Positions 27,217 to 35,885 of a stretch of DNA of 64,000 bases are shown here, one piece after another. The DNA lies in assembly GCA_002709955.1 (NCBI GenBank), contig PAQY01000012.1, forward strand, positions 207,756 through 271,755, written 5' to 3'. How positions within the stretch are numbered: position 1 is the first letter of the stretch; every line of letters begins with the position of its first letter. The notes below the pieces were generated by a model that had not been told where the DNA came from, did no database searches, and saw nothing but the letters and a program-made list of their open reading frames with translations. A program made the position numbers and the translations under genes. Source of the DNA: Rhodospirillaceae bacterium. Its GTDB lineage: Bacteria; Pseudomonadota; Alphaproteobacteria; UBA8366; Aestuariispiraceae.

Positions 27217-29012
27217 TAACCCGATGATCCTTCCCATGCGAAAACTTCCGTCGGCTGAGTCCGTCCCCGAATTTCAACCAATCCCAGGGACTTAATATCT
27301 TGTGCGCCAGACCGTTCCGCTGTTTCTGCCGACAGGATGATCTTTGTGCCATAGGTCTTGTTCAAATTTTCCAATCGGGCGGCTAAGTTTACCGTATCTC
27401 CATGAACGGTATAGTTCATTCTGGATGCTGCGCCTACATTCGCTGCAATCACAGGTCCTGTGGCGATACCAATACGAATGGACAGCGGTTGGGTAAGATA
27501 GGAATGGCTTTCCAGATGCACCTGCATGGCGCGCGCAGCCGCGAAGGCTTTGGCGGGATGCGCGTGGTCCCCCAATGGCACATTGAAGACGGCAAGAATG
27601 GCGTCCCCCTGGAATTGCGTAACAATGCCACCCTGGTCCTGGATAATGTCGACCATATCCGTGAAATAGGCATTTAAAACCTGCACCAGATGGTCGGCCC
27701 CCAATCCTTCACACAAGGCGGTGAAGCCAACCAGGTCACAGAACAGCACCGTTGCCTCAACCTTCTGGGGTGCGAGTTCTTTTGGGGATCTCAGCATACG
27801 CTCCGCCACTGCCGTGGGGACAACACGACCAAACAGGTCCATGATTCTTGCGCGCTCTTTCAATCCCTGCACCATGTGGGTGAAGGCGATACCGGCTTCG
27901 TCCAATTCGCGCATTCGGCTGCGGGGCAGGGGGTCAACGGCGTCCAAGTCACCCGTCGCAACATGCAGGGAGGCCTTAGCCAAAGCCTGTATCGGGCGGA
28001 CCGTGGCCCGGGCCATCCAGAGGGCCGCCATAATAGAAAGTATCATGACGCCGCCACCGACGATCAAGATTTCGCGCAGTCGATCCCGTTCGGTCTGGTA
28101 GCGTGATTCATCGACATACAATCCGACCGTGATCGGCTTGTCCGCTGCAGAAACCTGAAGGGTTCGGTAGGCAAAAAAGTAATCCTGTCCCGCGAATGTG
28201 CTGCGTCCCATTTTGATCGATTTATCTTTTGAGAGGACCGAAAAAATCACGCCTTTTAATGCGGGGAAGGAGGCCAAAACACCGTCCTGAAAGGTGTTCA
28301 GCGATGGCAGCGGGTCTGCTTCGGAGGCATTGGAACTCAATTCCGCCAGTCCTGGATGGGCCAGAACACTGTCATCCCCATACAACAGGAAAGGGACCTT
28401 TCCCGCGAAATCCTGAAGGCGTCGCAATTGTATCGACAGGTCCGCAACGGCCTTTCCCTGAATCAGCACGCCGATGAATTGCCCCTCCCGAAACAGGGGG
28501 GTGTGCAGGTTGATGGCTGTCTGTTGTATTTCCGATACCCAGACCGGCCGTCGCCAGACCGATTCTGTCGTGTCTTTCGCCAGAGCCAAGGCTTCGGCGA
28601 TACCCGGAATCTGCATGTAATTCCCAATTTTCAGAGGGGCGTCATCATCATTTCGACGGGCCCCCAACAAGCGATAGCCCGTGCCGTTCTTGTCGATCAG
28701 CAGCAGACCGGCCAAATCAGGAATGGCAGCCATGGAGGCATCCAGCGTGATCGTCAGGCGATCGGGCTCGTCAAAGCTCAATCGACCATCTTCAAATCTG
28801 TCAGAAATGAATCGGGCCTGGCTTTCAATTGGGGCCAATTCCGCCGTTAGGCGACGGTCGGCTTCTTCCACCATTTGGGTGGCTTCCCGCGCCATCAGGG
28901 TCAGGGTGTTGCTTAATGCTCCAACCAGCCCTGCTATCGCAACGGCCGAAATGGACAGCGCCAGCAGACCGCAGAATCCAAAAAGCAGGACCGAGCGTAT
29001 GGATAGGGTCAC
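27216..29012 (-). CDS. Membrane adenylate/guanylate cyclase with Cache and HAMP domains
   Basis: The 598-residue protein has an N-terminal membrane helix and a periplasmic Cache-like sensor of about 280 residues. A second helix ('ILIVGGGVMILSIMAALWMA'), a HAMP domain and a class III nucleotidyl cyclase domain follow. Metal-binding Asp residues are seen in 'ATVLFCDLVGFTAL' and 'TQFQGDAILAVFN', and the transition-state Asn/Arg in 'VNLAARLENL'. It therefore looks catalytically complete and should make cAMP or cGMP in response to an extracellular ligand. The ligand is unknown. DUF2007 and the methyltransferase follow on the same strand. Confidence 0.9.
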   Translation of the reverse strand: MTLSIRSVLLFGFCGLLALSISAVAIAGLVGALSNTLTLMAREATQMVEEADRRLTAELAPIESQARFISDRFEDGRLSFDEPDRLTITLDASMAAIPDLAGLLLIDKNGTGYRLLGARRNDDDAPLKIGNYMQIPGIAEALALAKDTTESVWRRPVWVSEIQQTAINLHTPLFREGQFIGVLIQGKAVADLSIQLRRLQDFAGKVPFLLYGDDSVLAHPGLAELSSNASEADPLPSLNTFQDGVLASFPALKGVIFSVLSKDKSIKMGRSTFAGQDYFFAYRTLQVSAADKPITVGLYVDESRYQTERDRLREILIVGGGVMILSIMAALWMARATVRPIQALAKASLHVATGDLDAVDPLPRSRMRELDEAGIAFTHMVQGLKERARIMDLFGRVVPTAVAERMLRSPKELAPQKVEATVLFCDLVGFTALCEGLGADHLVQVLNAYFTDMVDIIQDQGGIVTQFQGDAILAVFNVPLGDHAHPAKAFAAARAMQVHLESHSYLTQPLSIRIGIATGPVIAANVGAASRMNYTVHGDTVNLAARLENLNKTYGTKIILSAETAERSGAQDIKSLGLVEIRGRTQPTEVFAWEGSSG

Positions 29013-29125
29013 AAAGCGAACTCGCCTTCATAGAATTGACATAACAAACAATGCCGCAGTCCACCGATGCAGAAAAGCGTAAATCCTGACTTGGCGACCG
29101 GCAAAACAGGCGCTAAGGTTTTTTC

Positions 29126-29920
29126 ATGCACTTATCAGACTCACAAATCGAAGAATATGATCGCTCCGGCTATCTTCTTTTTCCAGGACTGCTGGATCAA
29201 GAGGAAGCACAGCTTTTGAAGGCGACGGCACCGGTGCTTTGCGCCCGGCCCGGCCCTGAAATTGTTCGGGAAAAAGACACCAATGGCATTCGCCTGGCCT
29301 ATGGCGGGCATGAGGTTTGCGAACCGTTTAAGCGCCTGAGTACGCTGCCGCGGTTGCTGAACCCTGTACGCCAATTGCTCAGAGAGGGTGCCTATATCCA
29401 CCAAAGCCGCCTGAATCCAAAGGAAGGCTTTTCTGGCGGGGCGTGGAACTGGCATCAGGATTTCGGGACCTGGCATCGCGAAGATGGCATGCCGGAACCC
29501 CACTGTGTGATGACAGCAATATTCCTGGATGATTCCACGGCGGTGAACGGCCCTTTGCTGGTGCTGCCGGGGTCGCAGCATCATGGCATCGTCAATACGG
29601 TAACGCGCGAAGACGCGACCGGTTACACGGTCATGCAAATTGACCCGCCGGTTGTTTCAGATTTTGCAAACCGTAATGGGATCGTCCCCTTGATGGGACC
29701 TGCGGGGACGGTTGCTTTTATTCATTGCAATCTGGTGCATGGGTCTTCGAATAATGTCAGTCCCTGGCCGCGGTCGATCATGTATTTCAACTATAACGCC
29801 GTCAGCAATGCACCGACCGGCGGGAATGGTCGTGCGTGGTATCACAACAATCAGGATCATACGCCCTTGGAATTGGGCGATGATGATGGGTTGTACGCGC
29901 TGACCCGCGCGGCGGAGTAA
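29126..29920 (+). CDS. EctD-like phytanoyl-CoA dioxygenase family protein
   Basis: The 264-residue protein has the Fe(II)/2-oxoglutarate facial triad: HxD in 'WNWHQDFGTWHREDGMP' and the distal His in 'NLVHGSSNNVSPWPRSIMYFNYN'. Both segments closely follow ectoine hydroxylase EctD ('WHSDFETWHxEDGMP' and 'VHGSxxNxxPxPR'). No ectABC genes are present, and the 'GPLLVLPGSQ' loop is conserved. It may hydroxylate an ectoine-like or other small compatible solute; substrate unknown. A class II aldolase gene follows 22 bases later. Confidence 0.85.
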   Translation: MHLSDSQIEEYDRSGYLLFPGLLDQEEAQLLKATAPVLCARPGPEIVREKDTNGIRLAYGGHEVCEPFKRLSTLPRLLNPVRQLLREGAYIHQSRLNPKEGFSGGAWNWHQDFGTWHREDGMPEPHCVMTAIFLDDSTAVNGPLLVLPGSQHHGIVNTVTREDATGYTVMQIDPPVVSDFANRNGIVPLMGPAGTVAFIHCNLVHGSSNNVSPWPRSIMYFNYNAVSNAPTGGNGRAWYHNNQDHTPLELGDDDGLYALTRAAE

Positions 29921-29942
29921 TCTATTTGAAAAGGATCAGGTC

Positions 29943-30746
29943 ATGACCGCCATCACGACGAAATTGCCGGTTCGCCGCAGCCTGGAGTGTTCAGATGCGG
30001 AATGGGCGATGCGGGTTGATCTGGCGGCATGCTATCGATTGGTTGATGCCCATGGCTGGATCGACCAGATCTATAATCACATCACCGCCCGCGTGCCGGG
30101 TGAGCCGAAGCATTTTCTGATCAATCCCTATGGCCTGGCCTATAGCGAGGTATGCGCGTCCAATCTGGTGAAAATCGATCTGGACGGCAATGTGGTGGAT
30201 GGGTCCAGCTATGGCATCAATGCGGCGGGATATACCATTCACAGCGCGGTCCATGCCGTGCGCCATGATGCGATATGTGTCCTGCACACCCACAGCGATG
30301 CCAGCACGGCGGTGTCGTGCCTGGAAGAAGGCTTTATGCCGATGACCCAGGGCGGGTTTCAATTCTACAACCGGCTGGCCTATCACGACTATGAAGGCAT
30401 CGCGCTGGACCTGTCAGAGCGGGAACGTCTGGTTGCCGATCTGGGAGATAAGTGGGCCATGGTGCTGTATAACCATGGGATACTGACACTGGGCGAAACG
30501 GTCAGCCACGCATTTTCGCGGCTGTATTATTTTGAGCAGGCCTGTCGCGTTCAGTTGGATGTGCTGGCAACGGGACGTCCGATCAAGATGCCCAGCCCCG
30601 AAGTGTGTGAACATACCGCCAAACAATGGGAGCCAAACGGGCGCGATTGGGAACCAGAGGCTGATAAAACCACACAAAGCGACACGCCGGAATGGGCGGC
30701 CTATCTGCGCATGTTGGATCGCAAAGATCCATCCTTCCGGGATTAG
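29943..30746 (+). CDS. Class II aldolase/adducin family protein
   Basis: The 267-residue protein has the class II aldolase fold. The zinc ligands are in 'VLHTHSDAS' and near 'LYNHGILT', and the entry 'WIDQIYNHITARVPGEPKHFLINPYGLAYSEV' is typical. Members act as fuculose- or ribulose-phosphate aldolases or epimerases, but the longer 'adducin-like' bacterial branch, to which this belongs, has mostly unknown substrates. Spacing of 22 bases after the EctD-like gene suggests a two-gene operon in which the aldolase could process the hydroxylated product. Confidence 0.85.
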   Translation: MTAITTKLPVRRSLECSDAEWAMRVDLAACYRLVDAHGWIDQIYNHITARVPGEPKHFLINPYGLAYSEVCASNLVKIDLDGNVVDGSSYGINAAGYTIHSAVHAVRHDAICVLHTHSDASTAVSCLEEGFMPMTQGGFQFYNRLAYHDYEGIALDLSERERLVADLGDKWAMVLYNHGILTLGETVSHAFSRLYYFEQACRVQLDVLATGRPIKMPSPEVCEHTAKQWEPNGRDWEPEADKTTQSDTPEWAAYLRMLDRKDPSFRD

Positions 30747-30752
30747 AGCAGA

Positions 30753-31265
30753 TTACGCTTTTGGCTGTGCCAATCGTTTGACGCATTCCGTAAAGGCGGC
30801 CAGGTCGGTAAAAGGATCCTGTGCGTCTGTGGTTATGATATCGAAACCACTGGCAACCACGGCCCCGTCCAGCATTAGATTATCCACCATATCGAATTTT
30901 TCGATTATCAGGGAATCCAGACCAGAACTGCGGTCGGTAAAGGATTGGGATATGTTTGAATAGGCCAGAACAGGCTTCCCCAATCCCCGCATATAGCCGA
31001 TTTCATAGGCGGTGCCAGGGTCACAGGACGGCCCGCGAAAGGGCGTCATATTGGCGATGGCTACGTCGCATTCATCCATCAGCATAGTATTGGCGTGGAA
31101 AATAGCCATCCCTTGGGCGTGGGGGCTAAGGCGTTGTAAATCCAGGTCGTTATCCAATGGAAAGACTCCCACCAGCCCAAACTGGGTGCATATCTCTTTC
31201 TTGCGCTGGCCCAGAGTCACAGCGTCCGGGTGGAAGACATCGGGACCAGCCAGATAAACCCGCAT
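30753..31265 (-). CDS. Nucleoside 2-deoxyribosyltransferase family protein
   Basis: The 170-residue protein begins 'MRVYLAGPDVFHPDA' and contains 'DECDVAIANMTPFRGPSCDPGTAYEIGYM', with the catalytic Glu of the family in the AYEIG segment. These enzymes exchange bases between deoxynucleosides or hydrolyse nucleoside monophosphates. The ATG at 31265 is used; the longer open frame upstream runs over cysQ. It begins two bases after the cysQ stop. It is convergent with the aldolase gene. Confidence 0.85.
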   Translation of the reverse strand: MRVYLAGPDVFHPDAVTLGQRKKEICTQFGLVGVFPLDNDLDLQRLSPHAQGMAIFHANTMLMDECDVAIANMTPFRGPSCDPGTAYEIGYMRGLGKPVLAYSNISQSFTDRSSGLDSLIIEKFDMVDNLMLDGAVVASGFDIITTDAQDPFTDLAAFTECVKRLAQPKA

Positions 31266-31267
31266 CC

Positions 31268-32056
31268 CTATACCCCGCCCCAGGCAACAAAATGGGGATT
31301 TTCGAAGATCTTGTTCTTGGCATAGGTGAACGGGGTGCCGTCGGTAAATGTCACGCGCCCCCCTGCGGCAGCCAAAACTGCGTGACCGGCGGCGACATCC
31401 CATTCCATGGTGCGGCCCAGACGGGGATAGACATCTGCCGACCCGTCCGCCACCAGACAGAATTTCAGGGAACTGCCTGCGGAAATCACTTCAACAATCG
31501 CATGGCCTTTCAGGAAAGTGGCCATTTCATCGGCATCACCATGACTGCGGCTGCCGATCACGGTTAATCCATCAACAGGTGGCGTTCGCACGGTGATATT
31601 GACGACTGGTCCGTCACCGTCCTGCCGCCAGGCCCCTGTGCCCACAATACCGCTATACAGGCAATTCTTGGCAGGCAGAAGCACGACGCCCAAGAGTGGC
31701 TGGTGGTTCACGATCAGCGCGATGTTGACGGTGAATTCACCATTGCGCTTCAGGAATTCCTTGGTGCCATCCAGGGGGTCGACCAGCCAGAAGGGACCGT
31801 CACCGACGTCTGGAATGTTCCCGGCGGCTGCGGCTTCTTCCGCCACAACCGGAATATCTGGTGTCAGTGACTTCAACAGCGGCAGGATGATCGCCTCAGC
31901 AGCGGTATCTGCCTCCGTCACGGGGGACTGATCGGCCTTCACATCCGCGTCAAAATCTGTGGCATAAACCGCCAAAATCTTGGCACCCGCGACAAAAGCC
32001 GCTTTCTTGATACCTTGCAGCAGGTCTTCGGGATCGTATTTCAGTGCGGATGTCAT
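31268..32056 (-). CDS. cysQ: 3'(2'),5'-bisphosphate nucleotidase CysQ
   Basis: The 262-residue protein belongs to the inositol monophosphatase superfamily, with 'VAEEAAAAG', 'FWLVDPLDGTKEFLKRNGEFTVNIALI' and 'EWDVAAGHAVLAAAGG', which hold the magnesium ions. CysQ hydrolyses PAP, the by-product of sulfate assimilation and sulfotransferases. It sits between a CoxL-like gene (six bases upstream) and the deoxyribosyltransferase gene (two bases downstream), so the three form one unit. Confidence 0.92.
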   Translation of the reverse strand: MTSALKYDPEDLLQGIKKAAFVAGAKILAVYATDFDADVKADQSPVTEADTAAEAIILPLLKSLTPDIPVVAEEAAAAGNIPDVGDGPFWLVDPLDGTKEFLKRNGEFTVNIALIVNHQPLLGVVLLPAKNCLYSGIVGTGAWRQDGDGPVVNITVRTPPVDGLTVIGSRSHGDADEMATFLKGHAIVEVISAGSSLKFCLVADGSADVYPRLGRTMEWDVAAGHAVLAAAGGRVTFTDGTPFTYAKNKIFENPHFVAWGGV

Positions 32057-32062
32057 GAGCCC

Positions 32063-34417
32063 CTATTCCGCCGCATCAGCCGTGCTGGCGGCCTGTAATG
32101 TCTGCCAGATCCGGGATTGGGTTGCTGGCATGTCGATATGGTGAATGCCCAGATGTTTCAGTGCATCCACAATGGCATTGATCGATGCAGGCGGTGCCCC
32201 GATGGCACCGGCTTCCCCCGCGCCCTTGATGCCCAACGGATTGGTGGCACAGGGAATGTCATCGACATAGGTGAAATCAATATTGGGGATGTTGTCCGCC
32301 CGGGGCATGCAGTAATCCATATAGGAACCGCTGAGCAATTGCCCGGTTTCCGGATCATAGATGGTTTCTTCCATCAGCGATTGGCCCAAGCCCTGACCAA
32401 TGCCGCCATGGACCTGACCGGCCAGCATCATTGGATTCACGACAGTGCCAAAATCATCGACGACGACATACTTCAGGATTTCCAATGTCCCGGTTTCCGG
32501 GTCGATTTCCAGTTCACAGACATGACAGCCATTGGGATAGGTCTGGGCTTCTGCCTTGTGGCGGGCCTTCACATCCAGGCCGGGATCAACGCCGTCCGGT
32601 ATGATTGTCGGATCATGGGCGGCCCGTGCGACGTCTTCGAAACTGACCGTGCGGTCGGTGCCGACAACAGTGAATTTTCCATCGACATACTCTATATCGG
32701 CGGCGGCTGTTTCCAGCAGCACGCTGGCGATCTGTTTTCCTTTTTCAACGACACCTTCTGTGGCATCGCGCACGGCAACGCCGCCTTCGGGGATGGAACG
32801 GGATCCGCCCGTTCCGCCGCCGCGTTCCACCACATCCGTGTCGCCCTGAATGACTGTGATACGATCCAGGTCGATCTCCAACCGGTTGGAGATAATCTGT
32901 TTATACGCGGTCTGATGCCCCTGGCCATTGTCCTGGGTGCCGATATACAGGGTGACCGCCCCATCTTCTGCGACGCGGATATCGGCCTGTTCCCCAGGAC
33001 CGGCACCACAGCATTCGATGTAATAGGACATGCCCATGCCGCGCAGTTTGCCGCGTGATGCGGATGCCTGGCGGCGCGCCTCGAAACCTGAACGATCCGC
33101 CCGCTGCAGGGCGATATCAGTCAGGCGCGCAAAGTCACCGGAATCATAGACCGGCCCCACAGGCGTCGTATAGGGCATCGCGCTGGTGGGAATATAGTTG
33201 CGCTTGCGCAGGTCCACCGGGTCAACGCCCAGATCCAGCGCGGCCTTATCCATCAGGCGCTCCAGCAGGTAAGCAGCCTCCGGCCGTCCGGCCCCGCGAT
33301 AGGCATCCACCGGCGTTGTATTGGTAAACAGGCCATGGACCCGCAGGTGGATGGCGGGGATGGCATAGACACCCGAATACATCTTGGCGCTCGCCATCGT
33401 GGGGATGAAGGCCTGGAAGCCGGAAATATAGGCACCCATTGCAGCCTTCAGGGTGATATCCAGACCGCTGATCTTCAGATCCTCATCCAGCCCCAGCGTG
33501 ATTTCGCTGACATGATCGCGGCCCATCTTGTCGGTGGTAAAACCGTCATAGGAGCGCTCTGCGACCCATTTTATCGGCCGCCCGATGCGTTTTGCGCCAT
33601 ACAGCACGCACAGTTGTTCGGGATACAGGAAGATCTTCATCCCGAATCCACCGCCGACATTGCCGGTCAGGATTCGCATGCGGGATTTGTCGACATGAAA
33701 TATGTCATCGGCCAGTTGCCGCTGGACCGAATGCACGCCCTGGGTCGGGGTGTGCAGGCTGTAGCGACCCGTTTCTGCATCGCCCTCATACTTGCCCAGC
33801 GCAGCGCGGGGCTCCATAGAATTGACGATGATGCGGTTGTTGATCAGTTTCAGCGTGACCGTATGGGCGGCATCTTTAAGCCCGGCCTGAACAGCGGCTT
33901 CATCGCCAAAATCCCAGGTGAAGGATCGATTGTTCGGGGCCTCGTCATAAACCAGGGGCGCATCGGGGGCATCGGCCTTGTCCGTGTCGGTCACCGATGG
34001 CAGGTCGTCGTAATCCACCATGACCAGTTCCGCTGCATCGCGGGCCTGGTCCAGCGTTTCCGCAATAACGAAGGCGACCGGATCGCCGACATGGCGGACT
34101 TTCCCCGTTGCCAGGGCATAGCGCGGTGGGTGGATCATTTTCGATCCATCGGTCTGGGTCACGACGATATTGGCTGGCATCGCGCCAATGCCATCGGCCA
34201 GCATGTCGTCGCCCGTAAAGATATCCAGAACGCCTGGCGCGTTCTTCGCATCATCGATATCGATGGTAAGAATATTGGCATGGGCATAGGGAGAGCGCAC
34301 GGCGACCGCATAGGCCTGATTGTCCCAATTTACATCGGCCGTATATTGCCCGTGACCGGACAATAGTTGCAGGTCTTCTGTCCGTCGGATCGGCTGTCCA
34401 ATACCAAATTTCGCCAT
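32063..34417 (-). CDS. Form II CoxL-like molybdopterin hydroxylase large subunit
   Basis: The 784-residue protein is a xanthine dehydrogenase/CO dehydrogenase large subunit: 'GIGQPIRRTEDLQLLSGHGQYTADV', 'NVGGGFGMKIFLYPE' and 'GTQDNGQGHQTAYKQI'. The active-site loop reads 'AYRGAGRPEAAYLLERL', the form II version, not the AYRCSFR loop of true CO dehydrogenase. It should hydroxylate an unknown organic substrate. No small iron-sulfur or FAD-binding medium subunit gene adjoins it, although this class needs them. ATG 34417 follows GGGGAG. cysQ follows by six bases. Confidence 0.92.
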   Translation of the reverse strand: MAKFGIGQPIRRTEDLQLLSGHGQYTADVNWDNQAYAVAVRSPYAHANILTIDIDDAKNAPGVLDIFTGDDMLADGIGAMPANIVVTQTDGSKMIHPPRYALATGKVRHVGDPVAFVIAETLDQARDAAELVMVDYDDLPSVTDTDKADAPDAPLVYDEAPNNRSFTWDFGDEAAVQAGLKDAAHTVTLKLINNRIIVNSMEPRAALGKYEGDAETGRYSLHTPTQGVHSVQRQLADDIFHVDKSRMRILTGNVGGGFGMKIFLYPEQLCVLYGAKRIGRPIKWVAERSYDGFTTDKMGRDHVSEITLGLDEDLKISGLDITLKAAMGAYISGFQAFIPTMASAKMYSGVYAIPAIHLRVHGLFTNTTPVDAYRGAGRPEAAYLLERLMDKAALDLGVDPVDLRKRNYIPTSAMPYTTPVGPVYDSGDFARLTDIALQRADRSGFEARRQASASRGKLRGMGMSYYIECCGAGPGEQADIRVAEDGAVTLYIGTQDNGQGHQTAYKQIISNRLEIDLDRITVIQGDTDVVERGGGTGGSRSIPEGGVAVRDATEGVVEKGKQIASVLLETAAADIEYVDGKFTVVGTDRTVSFEDVARAAHDPTIIPDGVDPGLDVKARHKAEAQTYPNGCHVCELEIDPETGTLEILKYVVVDDFGTVVNPMMLAGQVHGGIGQGLGQSLMEETIYDPETGQLLSGSYMDYCMPRADNIPNIDFTYVDDIPCATNPLGIKGAGEAGAIGAPPASINAIVDALKHLGIHHIDMPATQSRIWQTLQAASTADAAE

Positions 34418-34499
34418 TACGCAGGCTCTCCCCAAAAGGTCAATTTTCACGACAGATCATAGGGCTAGTGCCGGTTTGGTCAATCACGCAACCCGGCTG

Positions 34500-35054
34500 T
34501 CATTCTACCTTCACCACGCGATAGCGCTGGGCGGTCAGGGTGGGGGACCAGTGATTTTCGGCCAGGCCTGCCTTGCGCTTCAGATGACCCAGAAACTGTT
34601 TGGGATCAGGCAGTTGCTCCCATACCTGGGGCAGGAAGGTGGACCGTCTGTTGCCATCCTGAAGGATCAGTCCATCCGTTCCGGGCACAAGCTGCGCCAA
34701 CAGGTCTTGTTCATCCCGGAACATCATCTGTTCCGGGGGACTGAGGATGGAAATTGAGGGTGTGATCTCAGGCAATTCCTGTGCTGTCACTGGGGGGAAA
34801 CGGGGGTCCTTAAACCCGGCGCGATAGGCATTCTGGGCCAGGTCCTGAACCAGGGGCTGATGCGCCTGTAACGATCCAATGCAGCCCCGCAGCTGCCCCT
34901 GCTTTTCCAGTGTAACAAAGGTCGCCCCCGGCGCTGTCAATTCTTCCGGAAAGGACGGCAGATTGATGGATGGGACAGCCCCTTTCTCCAGGGCATGGTG
35001 AACAATTTTCATCAGCAAGGCGCGGTGCTTTTTGGCAATTTCTTCGGCGGTCAT
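34500..35054 (-). CDS. amrA: AmmeMemoRadiSam system protein A (AMMECR1 domain)
   Basis: The 184-residue protein has the AMMECR1 signatures 'FVTLEKQGQLRGCIGSLQA', 'NAYRAGFKDPRFPPVTAQEL' and 'DGLILQDGNRRSTFLPQVW'. AMMECR1 proteins form part of a conserved three-gene set with a Memo-like protein and a radical SAM enzyme; the set is thought to modify a macromolecule or metabolite, but its reaction is unresolved. Start ATG 35054 overlaps the amrB stop (ATGA). A longer frame upstream lies over amrB and is rejected. Confidence 0.9.
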   Translation of the reverse strand: MTAEEIAKKHRALLMKIVHHALEKGAVPSINLPSFPEELTAPGATFVTLEKQGQLRGCIGSLQAHQPLVQDLAQNAYRAGFKDPRFPPVTAQELPEITPSISILSPPEQMMFRDEQDLLAQLVPGTDGLILQDGNRRSTFLPQVWEQLPDPKQFLGHLKRKAGLAENHWSPTLTAQRYRVVKVE

Positions 35055-35839
35055 TCGTATAAGGCCCAACTGCCATAGCCTACAACGCGGTGCGGGTCGC
35101 CCACCGTATCCGCGGAATTGCACAAGCCAACCCGTTCAATCCGCATGGTTCGCTGCTTGGCCAGATGCAACAGGCCTGACATCGGGATGCGCCCACAAGC
35201 TTGATCCCGCCCAATGGCCGTATAGTCCAATGCCTCTACAGCCTGGGCGGTTTTAGAATCCAGTGCGTTACAGGCGGCATAGTCCAGGAAGTGGCTCAGA
35301 TCGGTGGAAATCACAATCCGCGTCTCCGGCCCGCCCCACAGGCGTTCCAGGACACCGGCAACCTCTTCCGCGCTGGCCTGTCCGACGACGAAGGGCACAA
35401 GTTGTGCCTGGGGAAAACAGACCTGCAGGAAGGGCAGGTGGACTTCCAGACTGTGTTCCTGCTGATGGGTGCCGTCATGGGTGGCAACCTGGGGCAGGTC
35501 GGACAGCCCCGCCAGCGCCCCCCGATCCAGCGGCATCGCGCCCAAAGGCGTCTTCCAGAAATCCGCCGAACTGGTCGCCAGCCCGCGCACCGCCACACGA
35601 TGGCACGGCCCCAGCAAGACGATCCGTGTGATCTGTGCCTGATCCGGCAACAACCGCGCATAGGCCGCGCCCGCACAGGCCCCGGAATAGACATAGCCCG
35701 CATGGGGCGCAATAATCGCCTTGGGCGCTGGCCCTTCAGAAGGCGTTGCCTGAACAAATTTCTCCACCGCCGCCCGCAACCCCGCCGGATCAGCCGGATA
35801 AAATGTCCCCGCAATCGCAGGCGGTCGGATCAGCGCCAT
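35051..35839 (-). CDS. amrB: AmmeMemoRadiSam system protein B (Memo-like)
   Basis: The 262-residue protein begins 'MALIRPPAIAGTFYPADPAGL' and has 'IIAPHAGYVYSGACAGAAYARL', 'THQQEHSLEVHLPFLQ' and 'STDLSHFLDY', the conserved metal-site His residues of Memo. The fold is related to extradiol dioxygenases. It is coupled to amrA and divergent from amrS, whose start lies 47 bases away, so the intergenic gap must drive both. ATG 35839 fits the family N-terminus; ATG 35863 is an alternative. Confidence 0.92.
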   Translation of the reverse strand: MALIRPPAIAGTFYPADPAGLRAAVEKFVQATPSEGPAPKAIIAPHAGYVYSGACAGAAYARLLPDQAQITRIVLLGPCHRVAVRGLATSSADFWKTPLGAMPLDRGALAGLSDLPQVATHDGTHQQEHSLEVHLPFLQVCFPQAQLVPFVVGQASAEEVAGVLERLWGGPETRIVISTDLSHFLDYAACNALDSKTAQAVEALDYTAIGRDQACGRIPMSGLLHLAKQRTMRIERVGLCNSADTVGDPHRVVGYGSWALYE

Positions 35840-35885
35840 GATGGATCCTATCCCTTTAATCATGAAGATGTGTTAGTCTAGCGCA

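Noticed and set aside
29126-29920. Ectoine hydroxylase EctD proper
   Set aside because: The motif match is close but the genes for ectoine synthesis are absent and the neighbour differs, so only an EctD-like label is used.
33335-34366. Long plus-strand frame opposite the CoxL-like gene
   Set aside because: Composition is atypical, no family is recognisable and the opposite strand has clear molybdoenzyme motifs.
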